DNA from: a bacterium M00.F.Ca.ET.205.01.1.1
GTDB taxonomy: Bacteria > Pseudomonadota > Alphaproteobacteria > Rhizobiales > Rhizobiaceae
Direction: 5' to 3'
Assembly: GCA_004791255.1 (NCBI GenBank)
Contig: SRUQ01000013.1
Location: 1 to 35,439 of the forward strand
DNA length: 35,439 nt
Under the pieces are notes generated by a model, which searched no databases, had not been told where the DNA came from, and saw only the letters and a program-made list of their open reading frames with translations. A program made the translations under genes and the position numbers. The stretch's first letter is position 1, and each line of letters opens with the position of its first letter. This document shows positions 1-7,393 of the stretch, one piece after another.

Positions 1-419
<419 letters not shown>

Positions 420-501
420 TCGGTTTGAGCCATGGGCAGCGCTGAAAGCCCTGTGTCCCCGAAATACCGCGCTTCCCCAGCATCGGCGTAGACCGACAGC
501 G

Positions 502-521
502 CGGGCATTCCGGAATGCCCG
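502..521. repeat. Perfect 20-bp palindrome between adhC-like and fghA genes
   Basis: A perfect inverted repeat centred between 511 and 512 (half-site CGGGCATTCC, followed by its reverse complement without spacer). It lies 83 bases after the dehydrogenase stop and about 82 bases before the hydrolase start. No T-run follows, so it does not look like a classical intrinsic terminator. It could be a regulator site or an RNA hairpin between the two cistrons. Confidence 0.5.
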
Positions 522-603
522 TTGGTTGGCCCACTGACCTTGCTGCGAACAGCTGCGATGGATAAACACCGGCGATGGCTGGCGTTTGGCGGAAAAGGAA
601 CAC

Positions 604-1458
604 ATGGCACAACAGATGAAACTGATTTCCACGGCCAAATCACATGGCGGTATCCAGGGTGTCTACTCCCATGCTTCGGATGTTTGCGCCTGCGAGATGA
701 CGTTTGCTGTTTTCGTGCCACCTCAGGCGGCTCAAGGTCCACTGCCGGTCGTCTGGTACCTGTCAGGCTTGACCTGCACCCATGCCAACGTGATGGACAA
801 GGGCGAGTACAGGCGTATGGCCGCCGAACTCGGCCTGATCGTCGTTTGCCCTGATACCAGCCCACGCGGAGCCGACGTTCCCGATGAAAAAGATAACTGG
901 CAGTTCGGCAGCGGTGCAGGTTTCTACATCGATGCAACGCAGGAGCCCTACGCCGGGAACTATCGCATGTATTCCTATGTCTTCGAGGAATTGCCGGCGT
1001 TGATCGCACGGGAATTTCCCGCCGACATGACGCGCCAGGCGATCTTCGGTCATTCGATGGGCGGCCATGGTGCGCTGACGATCGCGCTTAGAAATCCCGC
1101 CCGCTTCCGAAGCTGCTCGGCGTTCGCGCCGATCGTGCAGCCGACCACCGCCGGCTGGTCGCGGCCAGCGTTCGAAAAATATCTCGGCGGCGACGAGGCG
1201 GCATGGCGTGGGCACGACGCCTGCGCACTCGTCGAGGACGGTGCGCGCTTCCCGGAATTCCTGGTTGACCAGGGCACGGCCGATGGGTTTCTCAAGGACG
1301 GTCTGCGGCCGTGGCTGTTCAAGGAGGTGTGTGACCGGGCAGGCATCAGGCTCGTCCTGCGCATGCAGGAGGGCTACGATCACTCCTACTTCTTCATTTC
1401 GACCTTCATGGACGATCATCTGCGCTGGCATGCCGAGAGGCTGTTGTCCGACAGCTAA
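604..1458 (+). CDS. fghA: S-formylglutathione hydrolase
   Basis: A serine hydrolase of the esterase D family, 284 residues (family usual ~280). It hydrolyses S-formylglutathione to formate and glutathione, completing glutathione-dependent formaldehyde detoxification begun by the dehydrogenase upstream. The N-terminal block GGIQGVYSHASDVCACEMTF is characteristic. The oxyanion-loop motif LSGLTC is at ~54-59, the nucleophile Ser151 is in GHSMGG, and the probable triad Asp227 (DQGTADGFL) and His260 (EGYDHSYFF) are intact. I place the start at ATG 604 because AAGGAA sits just before it; an in-frame TTG at 586 would put that ribosome-binding site inside the gene. It lies 184 bases after the dehydrogenase stop, on the same strand. 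Confidence 0.95.
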   Translation: MAQQMKLISTAKSHGGIQGVYSHASDVCACEMTFAVFVPPQAAQGPLPVVWYLSGLTCTHANVMDKGEYRRMAAELGLIVVCPDTSPRGADVPDEKDNWQFGSGAGFYIDATQEPYAGNYRMYSYVFEELPALIAREFPADMTRQAIFGHSMGGHGALTIALRNPARFRSCSAFAPIVQPTTAGWSRPAFEKYLGGDEAAWRGHDACALVEDGARFPEFLVDQGTADGFLKDGLRPWLFKEVCDRAGIRLVLRMQEGYDHSYFFISTFMDDHLRWHAERLLSDS

Positions 1459-1579
1459 GGTCAATACGCCCTGTTCTTCACCGTCGGACGGCGGATACAC
1501 ACACATTAAGGGCGACAAGTTTGATTATTTCGAAAATCCGCATTAATCTCCACTCTGTTTTCAAAGCGGAGTCGCATGC

Positions 1580-2314
1580 ATGGGCACTACCCTCAAGCCC
1601 GCCGGAGAGACCCGTGCCGCGGATGTCCTGGCGCGTATGCGCGCCGACATCATCAGCTGCACCCTGAAGCCGGGTGCCAAGCTGCGGTTCGAAGCGCTGC
1701 GGGAGATGTATGAGGTAAGCTTCTCCACACTGCGCGAGGCTCTTTCGCGGCTGGTGGCGGAGGGGCTGGTCGTCGCGGAGGGCCAGCGCGGCTTTCTGGT
1801 CGCGCCGGTCTCGCTCTTCGATCTCAATGATCTGACGGATGTCCGCGTGCTCGTCGAACGGCAGTGCATCAAGCTGGCGATCGATCGTGGCGACGATCGC
1901 TGGGAAGCGGACATCATGGCCAGCTTCCACCGGATGGATCGGCTGCAAAGTCGGCTGGGCGCGAGCTACTATCTCTCCGACGAGTGGGCCGCGTTGCATG
2001 GTGCGTTCCACTTTTCTCTCGTCACGGCATGTGGCTCGCCCAATCTGCTCGAAATCCGGCAGAAGCTCTTCGAGCGAGCCCACCGCTACCGCAGGATGTC
2101 TTCGCAGTTTCGGCCGCAATGGCGCGCGAAGGACGTCGAACACAAGATGATCATGGATCGTGTCATCGCCCGCGACACCACCATGGCGCAGGATCTGGTT
2201 GACCGGCATATCCGCGAGACGACCGAGAACGTCATCGCTCATGCAAGCCACCTTTTTGCGCAAGGTGGATTGGGCGATCGCTCCAGTGGGGCGGATCCCG
2301 TGGCGGCTGAATAG
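1580..2314 (+). CDS. GntR-family transcriptional regulator with FCD domain
   Basis: A 244-residue DNA-binding regulator. Residues ~10-75 form a GntR winged helix (ADVLARMRADIISCTLKPG, then FSTLREALSRLVAEGLV). The rest is a helical FCD ligand-binding domain with the typical DVRVLVERQCIKLAI start and a late DRHIRETTENVI helix. Overall it resembles the CsiR-like branch of FCD regulators (LRFEALREMYEVS in place of the usual LSEREL), but the ligand is unknown. ATG 1580 is preceded by GCGGAG. It follows the formaldehyde genes by 121 bases; nothing shows that it controls them. Downstream is the convergent yceI-like gene. Confidence 0.88.
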   Translation: MGTTLKPAGETRAADVLARMRADIISCTLKPGAKLRFEALREMYEVSFSTLREALSRLVAEGLVVAEGQRGFLVAPVSLFDLNDLTDVRVLVERQCIKLAIDRGDDRWEADIMASFHRMDRLQSRLGASYYLSDEWAALHGAFHFSLVTACGSPNLLEIRQKLFERAHRYRRMSSQFRPQWRAKDVEHKMIMDRVIARDTTMAQDLVDRHIRETTENVIAHASHLFAQGGLGDRSSGADPVAAE

Positions 2315-2428
2315 CCACCGCAAGTTTCATCGGGCAAAGCCGCCAGCGAGAGTTGCCGAACCAAGCTGAGTGAAGGCTGACCGTTGTCGATACGGTCCGC
2401 TTCCCGCCGTTGCGTGGAAGCGAGGTGT

Positions 2429-2451
2429 CCGGCAGGCTTGTCGCCTGCCGG
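2429..2451. terminator. Hairpin between convergent genes, possible bidirectional terminator
   Basis: A 9-bp perfect stem (CCGGCAGGC / GCCTGCCGG) with a 5-base loop. It lies between the stop of the GntR gene (+) and the stop of the YceI gene (-), where a shared terminator is expected. Neither strand has a convincing T-tract after the stem, so efficiency is doubtful. Confidence 0.45.
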
Positions 2452-2467
2452 GAAGGTCACCGATCAG

Positions 2468-3055
2468 TTACGAACGGCCGCGGCCTTCAACCTGGATCAG
2501 AAGGCTCACCTCGTCGCCGATCATTCCGAGCGAGGCCTTCATGCCGAAGTCGCTGCGTTTGATCGTAGCGCGCGCACTGAAGCCGACGACGTGACTCTTG
2601 TCCCATGGATTCTGGCCTTCCTTGTTGAAGGTGACGTCCAGTGTGACCGGCTTGCTGACACCTGCGATCGTCAGGTCGCCCGTGATCGTGCCGGATTTGG
2701 CGTCGACCGCCTTGAATTCCCGCCCAACGAAGGTGATCTGCGGAAACTCGGTCGCATTGAACCAGTCCGCGCCCTGGATGTCGCTATCCCGCTGGTTGTT
2801 GTTGGTCGAGATGCCGGCAACTTTCACCGCGACGTCAAGGCTGCTGTTTGCCGGTTGGGCGGCGTCGAACGCAAACGTGCCCGAGAATTCTTTCGCAATT
2901 CCGATCACCTGCGAGAAGCCGAGATGGTCGATGAAGAAAGCGATGCCCGAATGCACTGGATCGATGTCGAAAGTCCCGGCAGCGGCCCTTTCGGTGGCAA
3001 GTGGGGAACAGGCGATCATGGCGGCAAGCAAGGTGTTGCGCAGTAGTTTCGACAT
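2468..3055 (-). CDS. YceI-family secreted lipid-binding-type protein
   Basis: A 195-residue protein with a signal peptide (MSKLLRNTLLAAMIACSPLA, cleavage around RAAA-GTF at ~27), so probably periplasmic. The mature part is a complete YceI domain: GTFDIDPVHSGIAFFIDHLG, FSGTFAFDAAQP, RDSDIQGADWFNATEFPQI, GDLTIAGVSKPVTLDV and the C-terminal SDFGMKASLGMIGDEVSL. YceI proteins are lipocalin-like barrels that bind polyisoprenoid or other hydrophobic ligands; the role in this organism is unknown. AGGGAGGAAG precedes the ATG. The gene sits 54 bases downstream of the membrane-protein gene on the same strand, so the two probably share a transcript. In some bacteria YceI is paired with a cytochrome b561, but the upstream membrane protein here does not look like one. 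Confidence 0.93.
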   Translation of the reverse strand: MSKLLRNTLLAAMIACSPLATERAAAGTFDIDPVHSGIAFFIDHLGFSQVIGIAKEFSGTFAFDAAQPANSSLDVAVKVAGISTNNNQRDSDIQGADWFNATEFPQITFVGREFKAVDAKSGTITGDLTIAGVSKPVTLDVTFNKEGQNPWDKSHVVGFSARATIKRSDFGMKASLGMIGDEVSLLIQVEGRGRS

Positions 3056-3109
3056 GGTTGTAACTTCCTCCCTATTGATTGATGGTTTTTTCCGACAGTC
3101 CTCCCCGGA

Positions 3110-4075
3110 TCACACCGGGAAGCTCGAGCCATACCGCGCGATCACGGTGGCCAAGGATGCGCCGACTGGCAGCAGGCACATCCCGGCAAATGCGGCGATG
3201 CGGACGGCTTTGTTCTTGAGGCCGATCCAGCGAAAAACCGGATCGGCCACAAACGACGCGACAAAGACCAACGAAAGCACGGCCAGCGCCAGCATGTCGG
3301 TCTTGCGGGTGATGAGCGTGACGGTTTGCGCAACCGCTATCATGCCTCCCATTCCTCCGAGGAGCGAGGCGGAGCGAAATCCAAAATCCGGGTTTGAGAT
3401 ATTGGCGGCGACAATGGCCACCATGGCGGCTGCAAAAAGCAGGCTGAGCTGGAAGCTCGACGATGATGCTCCCAATAGAGCGATCGGCGCGAATCCGGCA
3501 CATGCGATGCCGAGCAGGGCGGCGCGCCTTGTACCGGATTCGTGCTCGGCCTGGCCTGTTGCTCCGGAAAAACCGTACATCGCCAGCAGGCCCCACAGCG
3601 CAGCCAACACTACTTCCGGGAGCGCATCTGGCAGCCGAGCCGCTCCTATGTAAGCGGCGCAGGCGATCGGCTGGGCTAGGACAAGTGCGCGAGCTAGCCC
3701 GCCACGGCCCGTAGCGTCGGCGAGGAAGCCGAGCGCCGTTCCGGTCACGGCGACGAAGAAGATCTTGTTAACCGCGCCTATGGGCGGGAAGGATGGCACT
3801 TTGTTGTAGACGAGCCAGTAAGCGACAAGGAAGGATGCCGGCACCAGAAGGTCTGTCCAGACCGGCCCGGTGCGGAGCCAGCGCAGCAGTCCTGCGGCGA
3901 CACCCGCCAGAAAACCCGCCGTAGCCATGCCCAGGATCATCGCTTCCTGTGGCGATCCCGCCGCGCCGATCATGTCAGCAATTCCGCTGCGCGAGGTGCA
4001 GTCGGTCGCGGATACCGGTGCGCATAGGTCTTCCCTTCGATCTGCTGCTGCATCAGCCGGCTCCCTATTCGGCAT
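3110..4075 (-). CDS. Polytopic membrane protein of unknown function
   Basis: A 321-residue protein (if read from ATG 4075) with about nine or ten hydrophobic segments between residues ~46 and 318, for example AMILGMATAGFLAGVAAGLL and DLLVPASFLVAYWLVY. I do not recognise the family; there are no obvious charged transport motifs or cofactor ligands. The N-terminal ~34 residues are polar and unlike the rest, so ATG 3973 (just before GAAGSPQEAM) is an alternative start, though its ribosome-binding site is weak. From 4075 the transcript could be nearly leaderless, because promoter-like elements abut the ATG. The gene is upstream of, and probably cotranscribed with, the YceI gene, and divergent from the NMT1-like gene. 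Confidence 0.75.
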   Translation of the reverse strand: MPNREPADAAADRREDLCAPVSATDCTSRSGIADMIGAAGSPQEAMILGMATAGFLAGVAAGLLRWLRTGPVWTDLLVPASFLVAYWLVYNKVPSFPPIGAVNKIFFVAVTGTALGFLADATGRGGLARALVLAQPIACAAYIGAARLPDALPEVVLAALWGLLAMYGFSGATGQAEHESGTRRAALLGIACAGFAPIALLGASSSSFQLSLLFAAAMVAIVAANISNPDFGFRSASLLGGMGGMIAVAQTVTLITRKTDMLALAVLSLVFVASFVADPVFRWIGLKNKAVRIAAFAGMCLLPVGASLATVIARYGSSFPV

Positions 4076-4076
4076 G

Positions 4077-4118
4077 TTGACATACCGTATATTTTTTAGA
4101 TACTAGTTGGTATGTCAA
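4077..4118. promoter_or_regulatory. Divergent overlapping promoters inside a 10-bp inverted repeat
   Basis: TTGACATACC at 4077-4086 and its exact reverse complement GGTATGTCAA at 4109-4118 flank an AT-rich 22-base centre. Each arm carries a perfect -35 hexamer TTGACA. On the plus strand it is followed 16 bases later by GATACT (4099-4104), a fair -10 for the NMT1-like gene. On the minus strand an AT-rich stretch (AAAATATACG) follows at a suitable distance for the membrane-protein gene. The promoters therefore point at each other across the same 42 bp. The repeat may also be a repressor site. Confidence 0.55.
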
Positions 4119-4232
4119 ATTGTCGTGCTCTGTCAACACGGATGGCGCCACGGTCCCAGACTGAACCGCATCTCGCCCGACAGAGGAGCAAGCCGGTGCC
4201 CTGCGCCGGACGTTTCGAAGGAGGATATCGCC

Positions 4233-5159
4233 ATGGTTGCCTTGGAACCCGTCGGCCTCGCCGATCTTCGGCTCGCCGGCGGCGCGCAGGGGTTCAACTG
4301 GCTGCCGGTCTTCATCGCCGACGAGCGGGGCCTTTTCGAAAAGCACGGCGTTCGCATCACCTACAAACGCATGGGCAGCGTCGAGAAAGCCACCATGGCC
4401 GTTCTCGAGGGCGAAGCGGATCTCGCGATCACGCCGCCGGAGGGCGCTGTCGCCGACTTCGTCAAGGGCGGAGAACTGCGCATCGTGGCGGCGAACGCGG
4501 TACGCTTGCCGATGTCCATTGTGGCGCGCCCGGGTATCAGCTCGCTTGCCGAGCTGAGGGGCAAGAAGGTCGGCACGTCCTCGCTGACGGAGGGCACTGC
4601 GATCTACACACAGATCATGCTGGCCGAGGCAGGACTGCGCTATCCCGGAGACTACGAGTTTGCCTTGGCGGGCATCCACACCAAGCGGTGGGAGGCGCTG
4701 CAGGCAGGTGAAATCGACTGTGCTCCGCAACCCGCGCCATGGAATTTTCTCGCCCACGACCAGGGCTACAATCTGCTCGGCGAGGTCAGCGCCGCGATCC
4801 CCGAGATCATCTTCACCGCCATCATTGGAAAGGCCTCATGGCTGGGTGCGAACAGCGAATTCGTGGTTCGTTTCCTGAAGGCGCTGATCGAGGCGCATGC
4901 AGTGACGAACGATCAGGCTAACGATGCCGTTACCCTGCCGATCTTCCAGCGCATCACGACGCCCGACAGCCAGTCCCTGGCGGGGCGGGGCCTAGCCTAT
5001 ATGCGCGCCTTGGGCATGTGGCCGGAACGTCTCGCTGTGCCAGACAAGGCGCTCAACACGACGATCGACCTGATGGTCAGGGCAAACCTGCTTGACGAGG
5101 CAATGCGCGGTGCCGCACGCGGCGTCTTTGACAAACGCTATCTGGACAGTGCCGCGTAA
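4233..5159 (+). CDS. NMT1/SsuA-like solute-binding-fold protein without signal peptide
   Basis: A 308-residue periplasmic-binding-protein type 2 fold of the NMT1/THI5/SsuA group. Family signatures are FNWLPVFIADERGLFEKHGV near the N terminus, EGEADLAITPPEGAV, ISSLAELRGKKVGTSSLTEG and RWEALQAGEIDCAPQ. Relatives bind nitrate, alkyl-sulfonates, taurine or thiamine-precursor pyrimidines for ABC uptake. ATG 4233 is fixed by AAGGAGG at 4218-4224. From that start there is no signal peptide or lipobox; the upstream in-frame extension is not export-like either. No permease or ATPase lies next to it. It may thus be a cytoplasmic enzyme or sensor of this fold, or depend on a distant transporter. The substrate is unknown. 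Confidence 0.82.
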   Translation: MVALEPVGLADLRLAGGAQGFNWLPVFIADERGLFEKHGVRITYKRMGSVEKATMAVLEGEADLAITPPEGAVADFVKGGELRIVAANAVRLPMSIVARPGISSLAELRGKKVGTSSLTEGTAIYTQIMLAEAGLRYPGDYEFALAGIHTKRWEALQAGEIDCAPQPAPWNFLAHDQGYNLLGEVSAAIPEIIFTAIIGKASWLGANSEFVVRFLKALIEAHAVTNDQANDAVTLPIFQRITTPDSQSLAGRGLAYMRALGMWPERLAVPDKALNTTIDLMVRANLLDEAMRGAARGVFDKRYLDSAA

Positions 5160-5214
5160 TCGTCACCTTCATCCGGCCGTGATTGCTGCCTCTTCGGCTG
5201 CGCTCAGCCGGCGT

Positions 5215-5455
5215 TGGTCGGCGCGTCAGTTCTTGTCGGTTTTGATGACCTGGTCACGAAGGCGAAGGGCTTGCCCAGCGCCTGAGACATGATCTCAGCC
5301 CGCTCGGGGCCCGTTGCGACATCGGGACCAGTGAGGTTGTAGATCGCTCCGGCATGGCGTCACCGAGCAGTGCGCCAGCGCCCGTGCCGGCCATGTCATC
5401 GCGCGAGATGTAGGCGATGCGTTCGCTGCCCAGGCCGGCAAGCACCGCATCGGCT
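5215..5455 (-). pseudogene. Remnant of NmrA-type NAD(P)-binding reductase
   Basis: The minus strand carries two family-typical stretches in different frames. GLGSERIAYISRDDMAG lies at about 5400-5440. Continuing after a frameshift near 5345-5355, IYNLTGPDVATGPERAEIM leads into ALGKPFAFVTR at about 5245-5344. These match the region of NmrA-like SDR proteins that ends in the [Y/V]SRDD helix and the NLTGPE segment. No N-terminal Rossmann glycine motif is present. I read it as the C-terminal half of a broken gene, not an expressed protein. Confidence 0.55.
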
Positions 5456-5579
5456 TAGTGCTGGTGCGAGGCCACCATCGAGGCGTCCCACTTCGCCGAA
5501 AAAGCCTCCAAACGCTTGGAGATCGAAACGACCCAAGCACGCAAATCCGCTCCGAACGGCTTTTCCAGCGTGAACGTCT

Positions 5580-5720
5580 GCAAAGCGCCCAGGTCGGCCT
5601 TGAGATCAGTCCAGTCGAAGCCAATGGGTGAGTTCGATCGGCTGATTGCCTTCGATGATCTTGGACACGATCTTCGGTGACAGAAACGCCGGCGGCAGAA
5701 GTCTGCTGACTTCAGAGACT
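5580..5720 (-). pseudogene. Possible C-terminal remnant of a large serine recombinase
   Basis: A minus-strand stretch reads VSRLLPPAFLSPKIVSKII followed by EGNQPIELT, then after a frameshift FDWTDLKADLGAL. This resembles the conserved end of resolvase/recombinase proteins (a LAPxIVxAIxxGxQPxxLT helix followed by a DWxxQxxxLG motif). It is too short and broken to be functional. The match rests on memory of the family pattern, so it is tentative. Confidence 0.38.
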
Positions 5721-5808
5721 GTGGTCGTTTACGCTGGGGATCTCTGTCAGGCTTCGGCCAGACCATCGGTGATTTGATGCACGAGTGAATCGCGCTGTAG
5801 CCGGCTGC

Positions 5809-6708
5809 TCATGAACTACGGCGGCTCAACCTTGACACTGAAGCCGCAATGCCAAGCAACACCAGGACGATCCCGGCAACATGGCCGGGCCTGATCGCTT
5901 CCCCCAGGAAGAGAAAGGACAAAATGAGGGCGGCAACGGGGAGAACCGACATGAAGATGGCCGCTTCGCCACCGGTGATCCTCGACGAGCCTGAATACCA
6001 GAGCCAGAACCCCAGAACCGTCGGAAACACGCTGATATAGGCGGTCGCCAGCAAGGCTGGACCGGTGTATTCCACCGAGCCAAACATAAACACAAGGAGG
6101 GCAAGCGGCAGGGTGAGGGCCAGCGAGATCCCGCTCATCAGCGCCGCCAGGTAGAGCGGCGGCAGCGGTATTCCAATTTTCTTGTTCAGGATCGCGAACA
6201 GCGCCTCTCCCGAGACTGCGGTCACGACGAACACGTTTCCCATCAATTGCCTGACATCAAATCCCATCCCGTTGGAGGATGAGAAATTGACCAACAACGC
6301 ACCTGACGTCGCTGCAGCGATGGCGACCCAAAGCCTGGCGCTTAGCCGTTCCCGCAAGGCAAGTGTTGCAACGAGCGCGGCCAATACCGGCAGCAAGCCG
6401 TGAATGACGCTTGCGCTGGCGCTGGTCGTCATCGTCAAGGCGACAATCATAAGGATGCTGTAGCCGGCGCTTCCCGCAGCGGCTTGAAGCGCGACGATCA
6501 TGAACTGGCGCGCCGTCAGTCGAGGGGCGGCGGTCCTTGTCAAATAGATGAGGCCGATGAAGATCGGCGTCGAGATCAGGAAGCGCAGGGGCACCGCCAG
6601 AAAGGGATGCATCCCGCCTGCTATCACCTTGGACGCGACGACGCCGGACCCGACCAATGTCATGGCCGTGGACATCAGAATCGCCGCCGTCAATCTCTGC
6701 GAAATCAT
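5809..6708 (-). CDS. EamA/DMT-family transporter
   Basis: A 299-residue inner-membrane protein with about ten hydrophobic helices in two EamA repeats. The first ends near LVATLALRERLSARLWVAIAA and the second near AALILSFLFLGEAIRPGHVA; these LxxxExLx positions are the usual repeat ends. Members of this superfamily export amino acids, purines or other small metabolites, or import them; the substrate is unknown. An upstream in-frame extension is arginine-rich and antisense-like, so I take ATG 6708 (MISQRLTAAILMSTAM), 8 bases after the stop of the FMN reductase gene. The two genes probably form one operon, divergent from the LysR gene. Confidence 0.9.
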   Translation of the reverse strand: MISQRLTAAILMSTAMTLVGSGVVASKVIAGGMHPFLAVPLRFLISTPIFIGLIYLTRTAAPRLTARQFMIVALQAAAGSAGYSILMIVALTMTTSASASVIHGLLPVLAALVATLALRERLSARLWVAIAAATSGALLVNFSSSNGMGFDVRQLMGNVFVVTAVSGEALFAILNKKIGIPLPPLYLAALMSGISLALTLPLALLVFMFGSVEYTGPALLATAYISVFPTVLGFWLWYSGSSRITGGEAAIFMSVLPVAALILSFLFLGEAIRPGHVAGIVLVLLGIAASVSRLSRRSS

Positions 6709-6716
6709 TGCAACGC

Positions 6717-7292
6717 CTAGGCGCTGACGGTGTAGGCGAGGCGGGAGCGCGCCTCCTTCAGCGCCGCGGCCCACCATTTGAGCTGATGCAACATGGTCTT
6801 TGCCGCGGCCGAACTTCTGTCGGGGTTCAAGGGGCCTGCGTCGCCGGAGAAGTGCTCCCAGACGGCGTGGAAGCTCACGGCATCGCGGACGGTGACGGCG
6901 TGAAGCTCGGCAAAGACCTGCCTGAGATGCTCCACAGCTCTCAGACCACCGGAGACACCGCCATATGACACAAACCCGATGGCCTTTGCGTGCCATTCCT
7001 CGTTGGCCTGGTCTATCGCGTGTTTGAGATGGGCCGGATAGCTGTGATTGTATTCGGGCGTTACCACCACGAACGCGTCGGCGTCTCCAAGCTGGCGCAT
7101 AAGCTCGCTGGTGGCCGGCGTTGGCTCCGTGGGATGGAGAGGCGGCAGCTCGATTTCGGCAATGTCGATAACCGAAACGTCGAACTGGCCGGCTTCGCGA
7201 GCTTCCCGCGCGAACCAGTGTCCGACCTTGCCTCCATATCGCTGTTCACGCGTGCTGCCGATCAGCACTGCAAGTTTGAGGCGCTCGCCCAT
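6717..7292 (-). CDS. NADPH-dependent FMN reductase (flavodoxin-fold)
   Basis: A 191-residue cytoplasmic flavodoxin-like protein. The FMN phosphate loop GSTREQRYGGKVG lies near the N terminus, the flavin-contacting TPEYNHSYPAHLKHAID in the middle, and SYGGVSGGLRAVEHLRQVF after it, the standard order of the NAD(P)H:FMN reductase/azoreductase family. Such enzymes reduce FMN, quinones, azo dyes or chromate, but the physiological acceptor here is unknown. I chose ATG 7292 (MGERLKLAVLIGS); GTG 7301 is possible. It is translated just ahead of the EamA gene and divergent from a LysR regulator 101 bases away, which is the likely controller. Confidence 0.92.
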   Translation of the reverse strand: MGERLKLAVLIGSTREQRYGGKVGHWFAREAREAGQFDVSVIDIAEIELPPLHPTEPTPATSELMRQLGDADAFVVVTPEYNHSYPAHLKHAIDQANEEWHAKAIGFVSYGGVSGGLRAVEHLRQVFAELHAVTVRDAVSFHAVWEHFSGDAGPLNPDRSSAAAKTMLHQLKWWAAALKEARSRLAYTVSA

Positions 7293-7339
7293 TTGCTTCA
7301 CTTCCGCATTGTTGTGGACGCGGAACTAATGACATGCTC

Positions 7340-7393
7340 TATCGATCTATGGGATTGCTAAAATCTTGCTAAACATGATCTACCTAATCGATA
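7340..7393. promoter_or_regulatory. Putative LysR binding region in divergent intergenic space
   Basis: TATCGAT (7340-7346) and ATCGATA (7387-7393) form an inverted pair, the second abutting the LysR start codon. Between them TTGCTAAA occurs twice (7355-7362, 7366-7373), 11 bases apart, one helical turn. The position, between a LysR gene and its divergent neighbour, is where LysR proteins usually bind. No experimental or consensus support. Confidence 0.4.

Larger units (their letters stand above)
5160..5808. other. 649-bp stretch without an intact gene
   Basis: Between the NMT1-like gene and the EamA transporter no frame gives a complete recognisable protein. Besides the two remnants listed separately, I see no tRNA, terminal inverted repeats or transposase. 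The broken recombinase-like and reductase-like pieces suggest the scar of an old mobile or accessory segment. Confidence 0.6.

Noticed and set aside
4112..4232. A possible TPP riboswitch in the 120-base leader of the NMT1-like gene
   Set aside because: The conserved CTGAGA and ACCTGAT-type elements of the thi-box are absent, and no obvious pairing scheme fits.
6709..6996. N-terminal extension of the EamA transporter frame up to 6996
   Set aside because: Arginine-rich, lies antiparallel in frame-shifted register over the FMN reductase gene, and the family start falls at 6708.
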